A stretch of DNA of 64,000 bases, from positions 2,852,001 to 2,916,000 of the forward strand of contig CM073198.1 of NCBI GenBank assembly GCA_037042915.1, in the 5' to 3' direction. Of this stretch, positions 10,740 to 20,429 are shown in pieces (positions within the stretch are counted from its first letter, which is position 1; each line of letters opens with the position of its first letter). Source of the stretch: Auricularia sp. M13 (Eukaryota; Basidiomycota; Agaricomycetes; Auriculariales; Auriculariaceae). Below the pieces are notes generated by a model. It made no database searches, was not told the origin of the DNA, and saw only the letters and a list, made by a program, of their open reading frames with translations. The position numbers and the translations under genes are program-made.

Positions 10740-12389
10740 ATGGACTCGCCAGTCGAGCCGACAACGTCGCTGCTGCTGCCGCCCGCAGAGCTGCCCCTGC
10801 ACAGCCAGCCGCTGCCCGCGCTCATGCCCTACGTGCGCAGCCTGCCGCAGGACCACGCGCCGCGCTTCAGCGACCTCAAGCACGACAGCTCGATGTCCGA
10901 CACCAGCGCCAGCGTGCGCGTCGCGTTTGGCCTGCTGGCCCTGCTGTATCTCATCTGCGAGCCCGAGGACGCCCTGCCGCGTTTCGCTAACCCCTGGGAC
11001 GAGTGGCAGGAGCGCAATCGGCGCCATGCACGCCACGCCAACCTTGAACAGGCCGTGCTTAGCTACTGGCGCGAGTTCGAAGAGGACGAGGGCGAGAAGG
11101 ACATCGAGGAAGTCCTGTGGACCGAGTTCCTGCTCGACGGCGACAGCACCAAGGTCTTGCGCGGTGAGCGCCCTGTGCTCGCTAAGCAGCACCAATGACG
11201 CCGACACTGAAACGCACGTTCATACAGTTGTGGACTTCCTCGCCGACCCACGCGTGCCTCCAGCCTTGCTATGCCAGGCGCCCATAGAAATTGCTTTGTT
11301 ACGGTCCTGGGAACGTGGGGTCCCTGCGCGGTGTCGCGTCGTTGAATCGACAGAGCCGCCGATACTGCAGCGGTACGACAGCATCACAACACCTCGGTCA
11401 GTTCATCACGAGATAACCGTAGTGTTACTCACAACAATAACAGCGTTGCGCATACCATAACGCTGGGCATTCAGCTGTTTTACCTGTATCTGGTCGCACA
11501 TTATGTGCTTTGGCCCAACGTCATTACCATTTACACGAACGATGCGACAGACGGCGACATCGACTACATCTCCAGCCCACGCGAGGTTCTCATTGTGCTC
11601 TTCTCGCTATCCGCCGTACTTGGCCTGCCTGCTCGAGGCCAATCTTTCGCGTCGCTGCTCACGTTCCTCTCCTTCCTCTTCTCCTTCCCCGACACGCCCA
11701 AACCCAAGACAACGCCGTTCGCATTGCTCCTCTTATCACTCATCCTTCACACCTTCGACCTGCACTTCTCGCTGCCCACACCAGCTTTACTCATGAACCC
11801 GCCCTTCATACTGCCGCTCCTCACCTTGTATCGCCTTCTCCTTTCGCGCGTCATGCGACCGGCATTCTACTTCTGCGCGCCAGTCATTCTCGGCGCGTGT
11901 GTAATGCTGTCCACCTCACTGGACGACATTCAGCTCATTGCGAAGCCCGTCTACACCGTCCTCAGTCTCGCCTCCGCACCTGAAGAAACCCGCTTAACAT
12001 CGCTGATGATTCTCGGCTTGGGCATCGCGCTGTTCTTCTACCTCGTGCACGGCGTAGCATCGATATTCCCAATAGCACTTGCGCCGCCACGGCCAGAGGA
12101 CCCGCGGAAATTGGTGTCTCCATGGGACGCCTACGACCGCGAGATCGGCATCGTCGCGCGCAGGTCGTTCATCGTGACCCTTCTACGATACAGTGAACCG
12201 TATTTCTTCCCGCCGACCATACGCCTGGTCGTCGTGGTGTGCGTCTCAGCACCCGTCGGGGTCATCCGGCTGCTGGGGAAACGCGACATGGCGCTGCATG
12301 TCCGGGATGGCGTGCAGTCGCTCTTGTGGCGGGCGCTCATCGGCCCCGCTGGCCTCGTTATCGCAGGATTCTGGAGATGGCGTCGGTAG
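10740..12389 (+). CDS. Polytopic membrane protein of unknown function
   Basis: ATG at 10740 (MDSPVEPTTSLLLPPAELPL). Exon 1 (10740-11163) has a hydrophobic segment VRVAFGLLALLYLICEPEDA and an acidic stretch (EEDEGEKDIEEVLW). An intron ends at 11227 and the next exon begins VVDFLADPRVPPALLC. The exon structure between about 11280 and 11440 is unresolved. A long C-terminal exon runs to the stop at 12389 with about six further hydrophobic helices, for example QLFYLYLVAHYVLWPNV, SLASLLTFLSFLFSF-like and MILGLGIALFFYLVHGVASI. A conserved-looking PWDAYDREIGIVARRSFIV loop and an Arg-rich end (GFWRWRR) follow. I do not recognise a named family. It is probably a fungal multi-spanning protein of an internal membrane. 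It is divergent from the acyl-CoA dehydrogenase, but that alone does not show a functional link. Confidence 0.7.
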
Positions 12390-12762
12390 CGACTATCCCT
12401 GAGCTTTTTTGTGCACCTCAAGGACTCTTTTCTGCCATGCTCACGTTGACGACACTGTTTACGACTCTAATTTTGTCATCTAGCGTTGCGGATTTCTTTC
12501 TTGCTCTGTGCAATCTCATCGACATGCATGTACTGATTGAAATTCCAATCGGGTTGCATTCTCATGTGCCCCGTCACGAGGTCGAGCCCAGACTTTGCAG
12601 CTGCTCTCGGGTTTGTCCTCCGCGGGAGCCAGCGTGCGAGATGCGAGATTATCGATGATCGCGGAAGCTGTGAATGACGTCGCGCTAAAGTTGGAGGATG
12701 CTTCAAAAGGGGCTCGTCCCAGGCACCAGCTGTTTGCTTCCTTCCACACCCTTCCCTCGACC
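12390..12762. other. Intergenic: 3' flank and promoter of the beta-flanking gene
   Basis: A 373 bp stretch between two plus-strand genes. An ORF with MIAEAVNDVALKLEDASKG reads through to the ATG region but lacks family support. It is most likely 5' leader. Confidence 0.5.
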
Positions 12763-14032
12763 ATGGTGCGTGTCTATCGACCTCACTCTGACCTGCCGAG
12801 AAGCTGACATCTCCCTTGAATCACAGGATAACTTCGTAAACCTCGCAAAGCAGGGCCTTGACGCCTACTCGAAGTCGCATGACAATGTCAGCCAGACAGG
12901 CCAGCATGGCTCCCAGAGCGACAGCGGTGCGCTCCCACTTTCACCCAATGCGGAAGGTGGCTGGTGCTGACGATTGGCGATTGGATCTGGTATAGATGTG
13001 CGCAAGACGGGCGGCGAGGAGTACAACAGGCGCGACAGCACGCCTGAGCCCGACAGTGCGTTGCGCATCCGCACCGCTGAGATTTGTCTTGATCTTACTC
13101 GCGTTGCGCACTTCTAGTCGACGACGACGCCGCCGTGTCGCATGCCAACCAGCAGGCAGGCAGCTCAGGCGACAGCTCGCTCTTCGCCCAGGTCTGCGCA
13201 GCTGCCTATCTCTTACTATTAGCTAGCACTGCACTAACCGTTCGCTTCCCACAGGCTCTCAGCTTCGCCAAGTCTAACCGCGTACGCTCACCCGCTCTAC
13301 TTGCCGAGGGCCCAGACTGAGTGGGTGCGCATGTAGGGCGAGCACAAGCAGCCAGTGGACGAGGCCAGCGTCGTCAACGCGCACAAGGCCGCGTACCAGG
13401 ACAACAACGCTTCTGGACTCGACGCTACCAGCATGGGCAGTGCTGCCGCGCTGCAGGTGCGCACCCCGCCGGTGCCGGAACGCACTAGCTTATTCTCCGG
13501 TTGTGGCAGGTCATGAAGATGTTCACGTCTGGCGGCGGAGAGGCCAAGAGCGCCGGCACGTCGCAGAGCCAGGTGAGAGCGATTGTCTGTTGTCACGATG
13601 TGCGGAATGCTCATCTGGCCAGTTCATCGCGATGGCCATGAGTGAGGTGCGTATATGCTCTCTCGGCGTACGCTATCCGCCGACCTGTCGTGTCATACAT
13701 AGGCCTCGAAGCTCTTTGACAAGAGCGGCGGTGCAGCGTCCGGCGACAAGGTTGGCACTCTGCTCTGCTAAACGCCTCTTCCGTTACTGAATCCGTCACT
13801 GCAGCAAGATGCTGTGAACGGTGCTGCTATGACCGTCGTCAAGCTGCTTGTCCAAAGCAAGTTCAGCGGCGGAGCCATCGGTGGCAAGGACTCTGGAGGC
13901 ATCGGAGCGCTCGGATCCCTCCTCGGTGGCGGCGGTGGAGGAAGCAACCAGCTCCTCGGTATGGTGCGTAATTATCTTTAACGTTTAGAACGCGCATGTT
14001 AAAGCGATTTCCAGGCGGCCAAGTTCCTCTGA
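12763..14032 (+). CDS. Beta-flanking protein (mating-type A locus flank, beta-fg)
   Basis: Basidiomycete protein first named for its place beside the A mating-type genes; its biochemical role is unknown. The first coding exon is only the ATG (12763-12765). A 61 nt intron follows and exon 2 opens DNFVNLAKQGLDAYSKS. Later exons give DSSLFAQALSFAKSN, GEHKQPVDEASVVNAHKAAY, ALQVMKMFTSGGGEAKS, QSQFIAMAMSEASKLFDKSG, and the Gly-rich GALGSLLGGGGGGSNQLLGM. The last exon is AAKFL and a stop at 14032. The alternation of short amphipathic Ala/Ser helices and the Gly-rich tail is as I know the family. At least eight small introns are present. Its position with MIP and GCV2 nearby supports the call and marks a mating-type-A-like neighbourhood. 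Confidence 0.85.
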
Positions 14033-14449
14033 GTACAATTTCAAGAAGGATCGTGGCGCGAAATGAGCGCATGTATAAAATCTGTGTAACTTACTGTGCA
14101 ATGGACGATATTTCTTCTTTGACTGGGATCGTGGGTGTGGGAGAGGTGTGAAGTCGAAGCGGCCGCCGCCGGCGCTTGGATACGGTCTTTGCAACATGCA
14201 CACATGTCATCCCGTTGTCCAAGCTCGTGCACATGATACGTAGCGGCGAGGTCGCAAATTACAACAGCACAGGCCCCAGCCCGACATGAAGCCCCGGCAC
14301 CGGGCCGTGGCGGCCAAGAACAATGGCTGGAATACAATAGCAGACTGGGCGGCTATGCGCGCGCCACTATATTTCTCTCTCGTCCCACGGTCCCAGTTCT
14401 CTAGATACTCTCCTTCTCGTCGCCGCGCGACCGCCCGCTCGCTTCACTC
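14033..14449 (+). promoter_or_regulatory. PRM1 upstream region with TATA-like element
   Basis: No gene in this 417 bp. A CTATATTT element at 14369-14376 lies about 75 bp before the PRM1 ATG and is followed by a long CT-rich leader, the usual layout of a fungal core promoter. A second TATAAAA occurs at 14074-14080, much farther upstream. Confidence 0.5.
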
Positions 14450-17400
14450 ATGACTGACGCTCACTTTGATGCCCACCCCACGTCGCTGAAGCCCTACCTT
14501 ACGCTACCACAGCTCTTTTCCCTAACCTGGCTGGCCTACCCAGTGCTCTCACTCCTCTTCGTCGCTTTTCGCCTTCAAATATCCTCGGCCGATGCCCAGA
14601 ACGCAGTCGCAGACGCGAAGGGCTCGCTCTTGACCAGCTGCAAGGCTGCTGAAACCGCCGCTACCGGCGCCGCCAGTCTGCCCCGCTTCCTCGCACAAGG
14701 GACGAACGCGCAGATTGTCGACGCGGTCAACGGCACGCTCAACGCAGCGCGCGCAACCCTGATTCTGTCGCTCACGATCATGGAGGCGGTCATCGAGTTC
14801 ATCGTTGACATGTACCGATCGACATTCCTCTGCTTCCTCGAGCTCGTCGTCCGCGGTGGTCTCTCCATTCTGATCAGTGCCTCGGAAGAGGTATGCTGCT
14901 CTCTGCCCGCTACGCTAAAACGTCTTGCTCACCTCCAGCACAGATCACCAAGTTCCTGCAGAATACTCTCGGGGGCATCGCGTACGTCATGTCCGCCATT
15001 TTCCCACCCCATCTCACTCGTGGCTCTCAGGAATTCGATTCGCAACGATGTATCTGCTGCAAACAACGCGATCAACAAAGCCATTGACGCGATTAACAAA
15101 GTCGGCTCAATCTTCGGCGGCGGTATCAACATTCCCCAAGTCAGCCTTCCCAGCCTGGACGCGCTGGAAAATATCAAGATTCCGAATGACTTCACGAATG
15201 CCTTGATATCTCTGAATTCCACCCTTCCCACTCTTGACGAACTGCGGGATGCCATTGACAAAGTGTAAGTGGGCATGTTCCCATACTGGCCTTGCACGTA
15301 CTGAAACATGGCCATCTAGAATCGAGGTTCCATTTGAAGGCCTCAAACGCGACATCAACGAAACCTTCTCTACCATTCACTTCGACGCCTCTGTTTTGCC
15401 TGTCCCTCAGCAAAACACCCTCGCGTTTTGCTCGACTCTCGATACGTCCGTGGTTGACCGTCTGGGCGTCGACTTGCTCAAGGTCACGAAGATCGCCACC
15501 ATTCTTCTCGTTGTGCTTGCGCTGTTGCTTATTGCAGCCAACTGCCTGGTAGAATGGTACAAGTACCGTTGCCTGCAGGCGTCGTTGGAGCGGACGCGGC
15601 TGGCGTGGACGACCAACCCGACTGTTGCACACACCGGTGGAACTGGCGCGCCATCTGTGCGTTTGACGGATTACAACCTGATGGAGCTGCTCGCGGCTTC
15701 TCAGCATCCTCTCCTGACGCACCTTGCGAACCGCATCTCCGCGTTCTTCAAACTTTCGGTCTCGCAGCACATCCACGTCCGCTGGTTCTTCTCCTATGTT
15801 TTCCACCCGCCTGCTCTGGCATGTCTCCTCATCGGTCTTTTCGGCTTGATCTCTGTCGAGCTGCAGATCGCTGCGCTTGGTCCCATTGCACGTCGTTACG
15901 AGGGCGAGGTCGCTAACACAGTCGCCGACTTCACGAGCAACATCGCCGCCTCGATTAACGATTCCATGCGCAATGAAAGCACGGCGTATGCTACCGCAGT
16001 CAACGGGCAGGTGGACGGGATCCAGTCTACCATCAACGACGGCATGTTTGGCTGGGTCAACGGCACGACGTCCACGCTCAACAACACCCTCGTCACGTTC
16101 TACGCGGAGGTCCAGAATACCGTCGAGACTGTTTTCGGCGGAACCATCCTGGAAGGTCCGGTCCAGGAGTTCGTCCGCTGCCTCCTCGGAACGAAGGTGC
16201 AGGCATTCGAGAATGCTCTAACATTCTTGCACGACAACCTGCACATCAACGTGCCGCGCGTGGGCGACGATGTCTTCATGATGAACCAGGCGACCGTCGA
16301 CGAAGTCACGCGTCCCATCTCGCTGGCTGCGGTTGGCGACCAGAGCAAGGACGGCGACGACGGGGGTCTCGTGGGCCGACTCATCACGCGCTACGTGGCC
16401 TCCCTCAAGAAGGAGCGTATTATGTTCCTCATCTTCCTTGGTCTCTGGGGCTTCGTCGTCCTCATTGCCATCGGGATCATTATTTGGCATTCCTATGGAC
16501 GTCCTCTGCTGGAACGACGCCGCAAGCAGCGCTGGCAACGCGAGGCCAGAGCCTTTGACCGCGAGGGCTCGCCGTGGCTTCGCGATAGCGAGGGCGCTAA
16601 CCTTCACTCGGATGCACCGTCTCACGCTCCTCTGAACCCCACGTCCAAGGCCGTCCCTGCCGCCAACGAGAAGCTTGGCTACAGCGACGCGAAGCGGCGC
16701 AACATCAGCTGGGACTCGTTCATTGACGCGCCTGTGTCCAATGAGGCGCCGCAGCGCTCCTCTCCCATAGCCAAGAAGCTAGGGAAATATAGGCGCGGGA
16801 AGCACCTGGACGAGCAACTCGTTCCTGACGGGTACGAGCAGCCGAGCTCGGTGTCTGCGCCTGGCGACAACGACCTCCCGCCGCCTGGATGGTGGACGCG
16901 TCTGGCGGGTGTCTTCCAGCGTCAGCGCTCGTCCAGCTCTGGGGATGAGGATTGGATCGCGCCGCCGACGAACAGCCCGGCCGTCTTTTCCGCACGGCCC
17001 AATCTCACGGTCGACACGCAAGACCAGCCCGCTATGATGTCCCGGGGCCCTTCAGCGTCGGTGCCGTTCGCGCAGGGTCTTCCTCCGACTCCCAAGTTGG
17101 GCTCTGTGCCTCCGCGTCCGCCCCCGAAGACTGTGACGGGCGTCGAGCAAATGCGGTTCCCCGCGCCGCCCAATTCGACGCCGGTTCCCCTCCACCACGC
17201 GTTTGCTCGCCAGGTGCCCGCCGACACGCCGCGCTCGCCGACGGACTTCATGACGCACTCTCGCGGGTCAAGCTTCCCGACGTCCCCACCGCCCGTTCCG
17301 AGCTTCGCGTCCTTCGGTAACATGGCTGGTGTTGGCGCCCTGGGCGGAGGCTCGCCCCCGACCAGGGTCGTTTCCTGACCGCCCAACACACACATCATGC

Positions 17401-17521
17401 ACGCAGGTCCTCGCAGAGCATTGACCCCGGTCGCAAGGCCACCAACCCGTTCGCCACGCCATTTGACGAGCCGGCCGTGACACCGTTCTCGGACGCCGCG
17501 CAGGTTGCAGCCGCGACGTGA
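14450..17521 (+). CDS. PRM1: Plasma membrane fusion protein Prm1
   Basis: Integral membrane protein that promotes plasma-membrane fusion of mating cells or hyphae in fungi. ATG at 14450. The first segment is YLTLPQLFSLTWLAYPVLSL (TM1), followed by an extracellular helical region. Further spans are LTIMEAVIEFIVDMYRSTFL, VTKIATILLVVLALLLIAAN, HPPALACLLIGLFGLISVEL and IMFLIFLGLWGFVVLIAIGI. The two extracellular loops between them are rich in Asn-linked glycosylation sequons (for example NGTTSTLNNT). The cytosolic tail of about 300 residues is Pro/Ser-rich. An intron at about 17367-17406 leads to a last exon with NPFATPFDEP (an NPF motif that EH-domain endocytic proteins can bind), ending at 17521. 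The order and spacing of spans match Prm1. It lies inside the MIP/beta-fg interval. Confidence 0.9.
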
Positions 17522-18232
17522 GCGCACATGGACACACATTTATTTCCTTACGCCCGGCCGAGCCAGCTAATTATCTCCCCTCCTTATGACTTTGCTTTCA
17601 TTAGTCTCCCCCCTTTTGCTGTCTCTTGAATTTGAGCACACGGAATGTATCATCTACCGCCTGTCTGTCCCCTATGTAGCATAAATACAGAGTCTGGGAT
17701 TCTCGTGGGATTTTCTTGCGGCGTGGTCTTCAGTGAGTCGCTGCGCCTTCGAATTAAATCGAGCCAGCAATGTTCCTACATACGCCGCTCATTGCGTGAA
17801 CCCGGCGGCGTGTCCTGTCGGGTCTCTGTCAGCAGTGCAGCCCAAGCGCGGGCTGTCCCAACACATGGTCGTGGTCGACCACGCAGTATCCTTTGAGCAC
17901 CAATTGAGCACTCTCCAGGCTTCAATGTTCATGCCCGAACCTTGGATTTACACTACGGGGAGTCCTCATCAACGCATTTTCATACCCTGCGACTGTTAGG
18001 GTGGTGTTCACAAGTTCTTTTCTGCAACACGGTCACGAGTGCCGGTAGCGGTGCTATGTACGTTTGCATGGTTCCCCGCGGGAGATAAGGAGATCTAATC
18101 TCGACATGTTAGCATGCCAAAGCATGTTTGCGTGGTGGGAGTACAAATGAGCGAGACCGTTCGTTGCCGTTCGATGGATTTCCATATGACGATTGGGGAT
18201 CGTCATCGACGTGGTGCGGTGGAAGCAGACTA
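17522..18232. other. Convergent intergenic region, no gene seen
   Basis: About 710 bp between the PRM1 stop and the NR2C2AP stop. It should contain both 3' UTRs. I looked for homeodomain (WFxNxR), pheromone (CaaX) and tRNA signals on both strands and saw none. Confidence 0.55.
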
Positions 18233-18741
18233 TCATTGTGCCGCAGAGGCCGTCGCGAGGCTGGCGCCATCGATGCCATGCAGCTGGAGGTCATACAGCG
18301 TAATGCGTCCAAAAAGTCTGAGCCATCCTGGAAGACCAGCTTGATCGCGCGCACGGCGCCAATGTCGGCTGGCAGGTCGAACGACTGCTGCCTGTTCACG
18401 TCCTCGGGAAAGACGCGCGCTACGGGCTGCCAGTCCTCAGTGTCGCGCTGGACGAAGAGCGAGGTCGTACGGCCGACAAAGCCGCCCTGGAAGGTGAGCA
18501 CGAGCCTCTGGGGACGACTGGGGCTGCGAAGGCCAGCGAGACGGACGCGGGCGCGCCCTGGGATGGGTGGTGATGGGAGAGTGAGAACTGGGATTTACGC
18601 GGGTTCGGGGTATGACGCAAGAGGCCGGGAGACGGACCTCTTTAGGGGTGCCTGAGCACCAGCAAGTATCCAGATTCCCATCCACGAGGTTCCGTTTGCC
18701 ACTGGCCTTGTCCAGCGAGCTGCTCACGCTTGACGGGCCAT
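18233..18741 (-). CDS. NR2C2AP-like (nuclear receptor 2C2-associated protein) discoidin-type beta-sandwich protein
   Basis: Small single-domain protein of about 150 residues. The readable order is VSSSLDKASGKRNLVDGNLD, TCWCSGTPKEVRLP, an intron, then FQGGFVGRTTSLFVQRDTED, FPEDVNRQQSFDLPAD and AIKLVFQDGSDFFGRITLYD, with the stop at 18233. This pattern (DG..DTCW.S, FQGGF, FEDATDFFGR-like end) matches human NR2C2AP and its fungal relatives, which have a galactose-binding-like fold; the fungal function is unknown. Two one-base losses are needed: one just after the ATG at 18741 (near 18728), and one in the A-run 18311-18315, where restoring the sixth A recovers the family C-terminus. The ATG sits only 69 bp from the divergent PTP ATG. 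Confidence 0.72.
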
Positions 18742-18810
18742 TTCAGCGACCGCCGGGCCTCGTGCTACCTGCCACCAGCCACCGCTCACCTGACTCGGAC
18801 GCTGCTGTCG
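18742..18810. promoter_or_regulatory. Very short divergent promoter (NR2C2AP / PTP)
   Basis: Only 69 bp lie between the two inferred ATGs. Transcription of each gene must start within this stretch or within the other gene. No TATA element is seen. Confidence 0.4.
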
Positions 18811-20265
18811 ATGAGAGAGCGCATCGGACGCCCGCGGCTTGTCGGCGCGCTCAAGAAGCTCACGCTCACGCTCGACCAGGACGCGCTGGCCGCCGTGGGC
18901 AACTGTCCAGACTCGGCCGTGTGCGGCGCCGGAACCGTGCCCGGCGGAGGCATGTCCCACCGCTCCGAGTCTGTCTCCAGCACCGCGTCCGCGAGCACCA
19001 GCAGGACCAACAGCTCCCTCGACTCGCTCGACGACGTCGCCGACGACTACTGGCCCGCCGCACCCGCAATGAGCTCGCGCCAGGCCCTGACCTCCATGGC
19101 CAGCCACGCGCCCGGCTGGCTGCACAACGGCCACTCGCGCAGATTCGTCTCCCAGGCGCTGGATGCGCTCGATCGCCGCGACGCTATCCGCCAGCGGGCC
19201 ATGGCCCAGAGCGCCCGCCGGAGACGCTCTGGCTCGTCGTCGTCGATGTCCTCGTTCGACGCGGAGCTCGCCGCCGGCCTGCCACAGGAGCTGGCCGCCT
19301 ACTACGCCTCCGCAGAGGGCCTTGCGCCCGAGAACCAGCGCAAAAACCGCTACTGCGACATTCTGCCATTCGACCGCACTTGCGTCCATGCGCCCTATCT
19401 CAAGGGCACCGTCCATCCCGCCGGCGACTCGCGCTATCTCAATGCAAGTTTCGTGCGCGAGCTTGCTGGCGGCAAATACTGGATAGCCACCCAAGCGGCC
19501 CTGCCCTTCACCGCCCATGCATTGCTTTCTCTTCTGCTGCAGCCCGTGGAGTTGCCCAACGGGACTTCGCAGCAGGTCCGCACGATTGTGCAGTTGACAG
19601 TTAGTCAGGAATCGGGTCGCGTGAAGGCGCATGCGTATTTCCCCGATGCAGTGGGTCAGACGATGACCCTCGCCCCTGAGCCCACAGCAGGCCCAATGCC
19701 CCAGATATCGATAACGCTCCTGGCGCAGCGCGAAATCCAGGAGGCAGACGCCGTGGTCTCCACGTTACGCATATCCGCGCCCGGTGCCACGGACCACGTT
19801 TTCAACCACCTGCTCTACACCGCCTGGCCCGACCACGGCGTCCCGGCCCAGCACCAGTCGCTCGTCCGATTCGTGCGCTTGGTCGACAAGATCAACCGGG
19901 ATCCGCGCTCAATCCATCCCGTCTTCCCGCCAGCACCCGTGCCGCTGCAGGCGAGCAAGGACCCGAACGCATACCCGCCCGTCATCGTCGGCTGCTCGGC
20001 CGGAGTGGGCAGGACTGGCGCATTCATCGCCATCTCGTCGTTATTACGCGCGCATAACCTGCTCGACGAGGATAGTAAGCCGCAGACGCCGGGCTTCAAG
20101 CCACCTGGGTTGCCCGCCTCGCCGCTCGGGCCCATGGACCCCGTCTTCCAGAAAGACATGGTCGTCGCCGAGGTCGACTCGCTCCGCGAGCAGCGCAGTA
20201 GAATGGTACAGACCCAAGGACAGATGATGTTCGTGTATGACGCTGTTGCGTCCGCTTTTCAATGA
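18811..20265 (+). CDS. Protein tyrosine phosphatase, classical PTP domain
   Basis: Single-exon gene of about 484 residues. I chose the ATG at 18811 because the frame's earlier start is not an ATG and would collide with the divergent gene. The N-terminal 170 residues are Ser/Ala-rich, with an alpha-helical LGALKKLTLTL-like start. The PTP domain has KNRYCDILPFDRTCV, DSRYLNASFVRELAGGKYWI (substrate-loop region), the WPD loop TAWPDHGVPAQHQSLVRF, and the P-loop VGCSAGVGRTGAFIAISSLL with catalytic Cys at codon 19993-19995. The Q-loop region QTQGQMMFVYDAV closes the domain. The usual His before the catalytic Cys is Gly here (VGCSAG instead of HCSAG). A Pro-rich insert (PPAPVPLQASKDPNAYPP) precedes the P-loop. 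Substrates cannot be told from sequence. Confidence 0.92.
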   Translation: MRERIGRPRLVGALKKLTLTLDQDALAAVGNCPDSAVCGAGTVPGGGMSHRSESVSSTASASTSRTNSSLDSLDDVADDYWPAAPAMSSRQALTSMASHAPGWLHNGHSRRFVSQALDALDRRDAIRQRAMAQSARRRRSGSSSSMSSFDAELAAGLPQELAAYYASAEGLAPENQRKNRYCDILPFDRTCVHAPYLKGTVHPAGDSRYLNASFVRELAGGKYWIATQAALPFTAHALLSLLLQPVELPNGTSQQVRTIVQLTVSQESGRVKAHAYFPDAVGQTMTLAPEPTAGPMPQISITLLAQREIQEADAVVSTLRISAPGATDHVFNHLLYTAWPDHGVPAQHQSLVRFVRLVDKINRDPRSIHPVFPPAPVPLQASKDPNAYPPVIVGCSAGVGRTGAFIAISSLLRAHNLLDEDSKPQTPGFKPPGLPASPLGPMDPVFQKDMVVAEVDSLREQRSRMVQTQGQMMFVYDAVASAFQ

Positions 20266-20429
20266 GACCCCATCCCAACCGGACAATGTCAATCAGCATC
20301 GCTTCCCTCTCGCTTTCCCCGCTCGTATTTCTCTGGGTATTATCATTGTACAGTAGAAGAGTGAAAACACTGTATAACGAGACTTGTGTGCCATAAACGA
20401 ATCGCATGCCTCCTCATCCACTATGTCTA

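Noticed and set aside
17522-18232. Possible remnant of homeodomain or pheromone genes beside PRM1
   Set aside because: No WFxNxR motif, no CaaX-ending small peptide and no long conserved frame on either strand.
18612-19604. 330-codon open frame on the plus strand
   Set aside because: It is an out-of-frame shadow of the PTP gene; Arg/Pro-rich composition is typical for the shifted frame of a GC-rich gene.
18724-19632. 302-codon open frame on the minus strand
   Set aside because: Antisense to PTP and overlapping the NR2C2AP start; Gly/Val/Arg-rich shadow composition.
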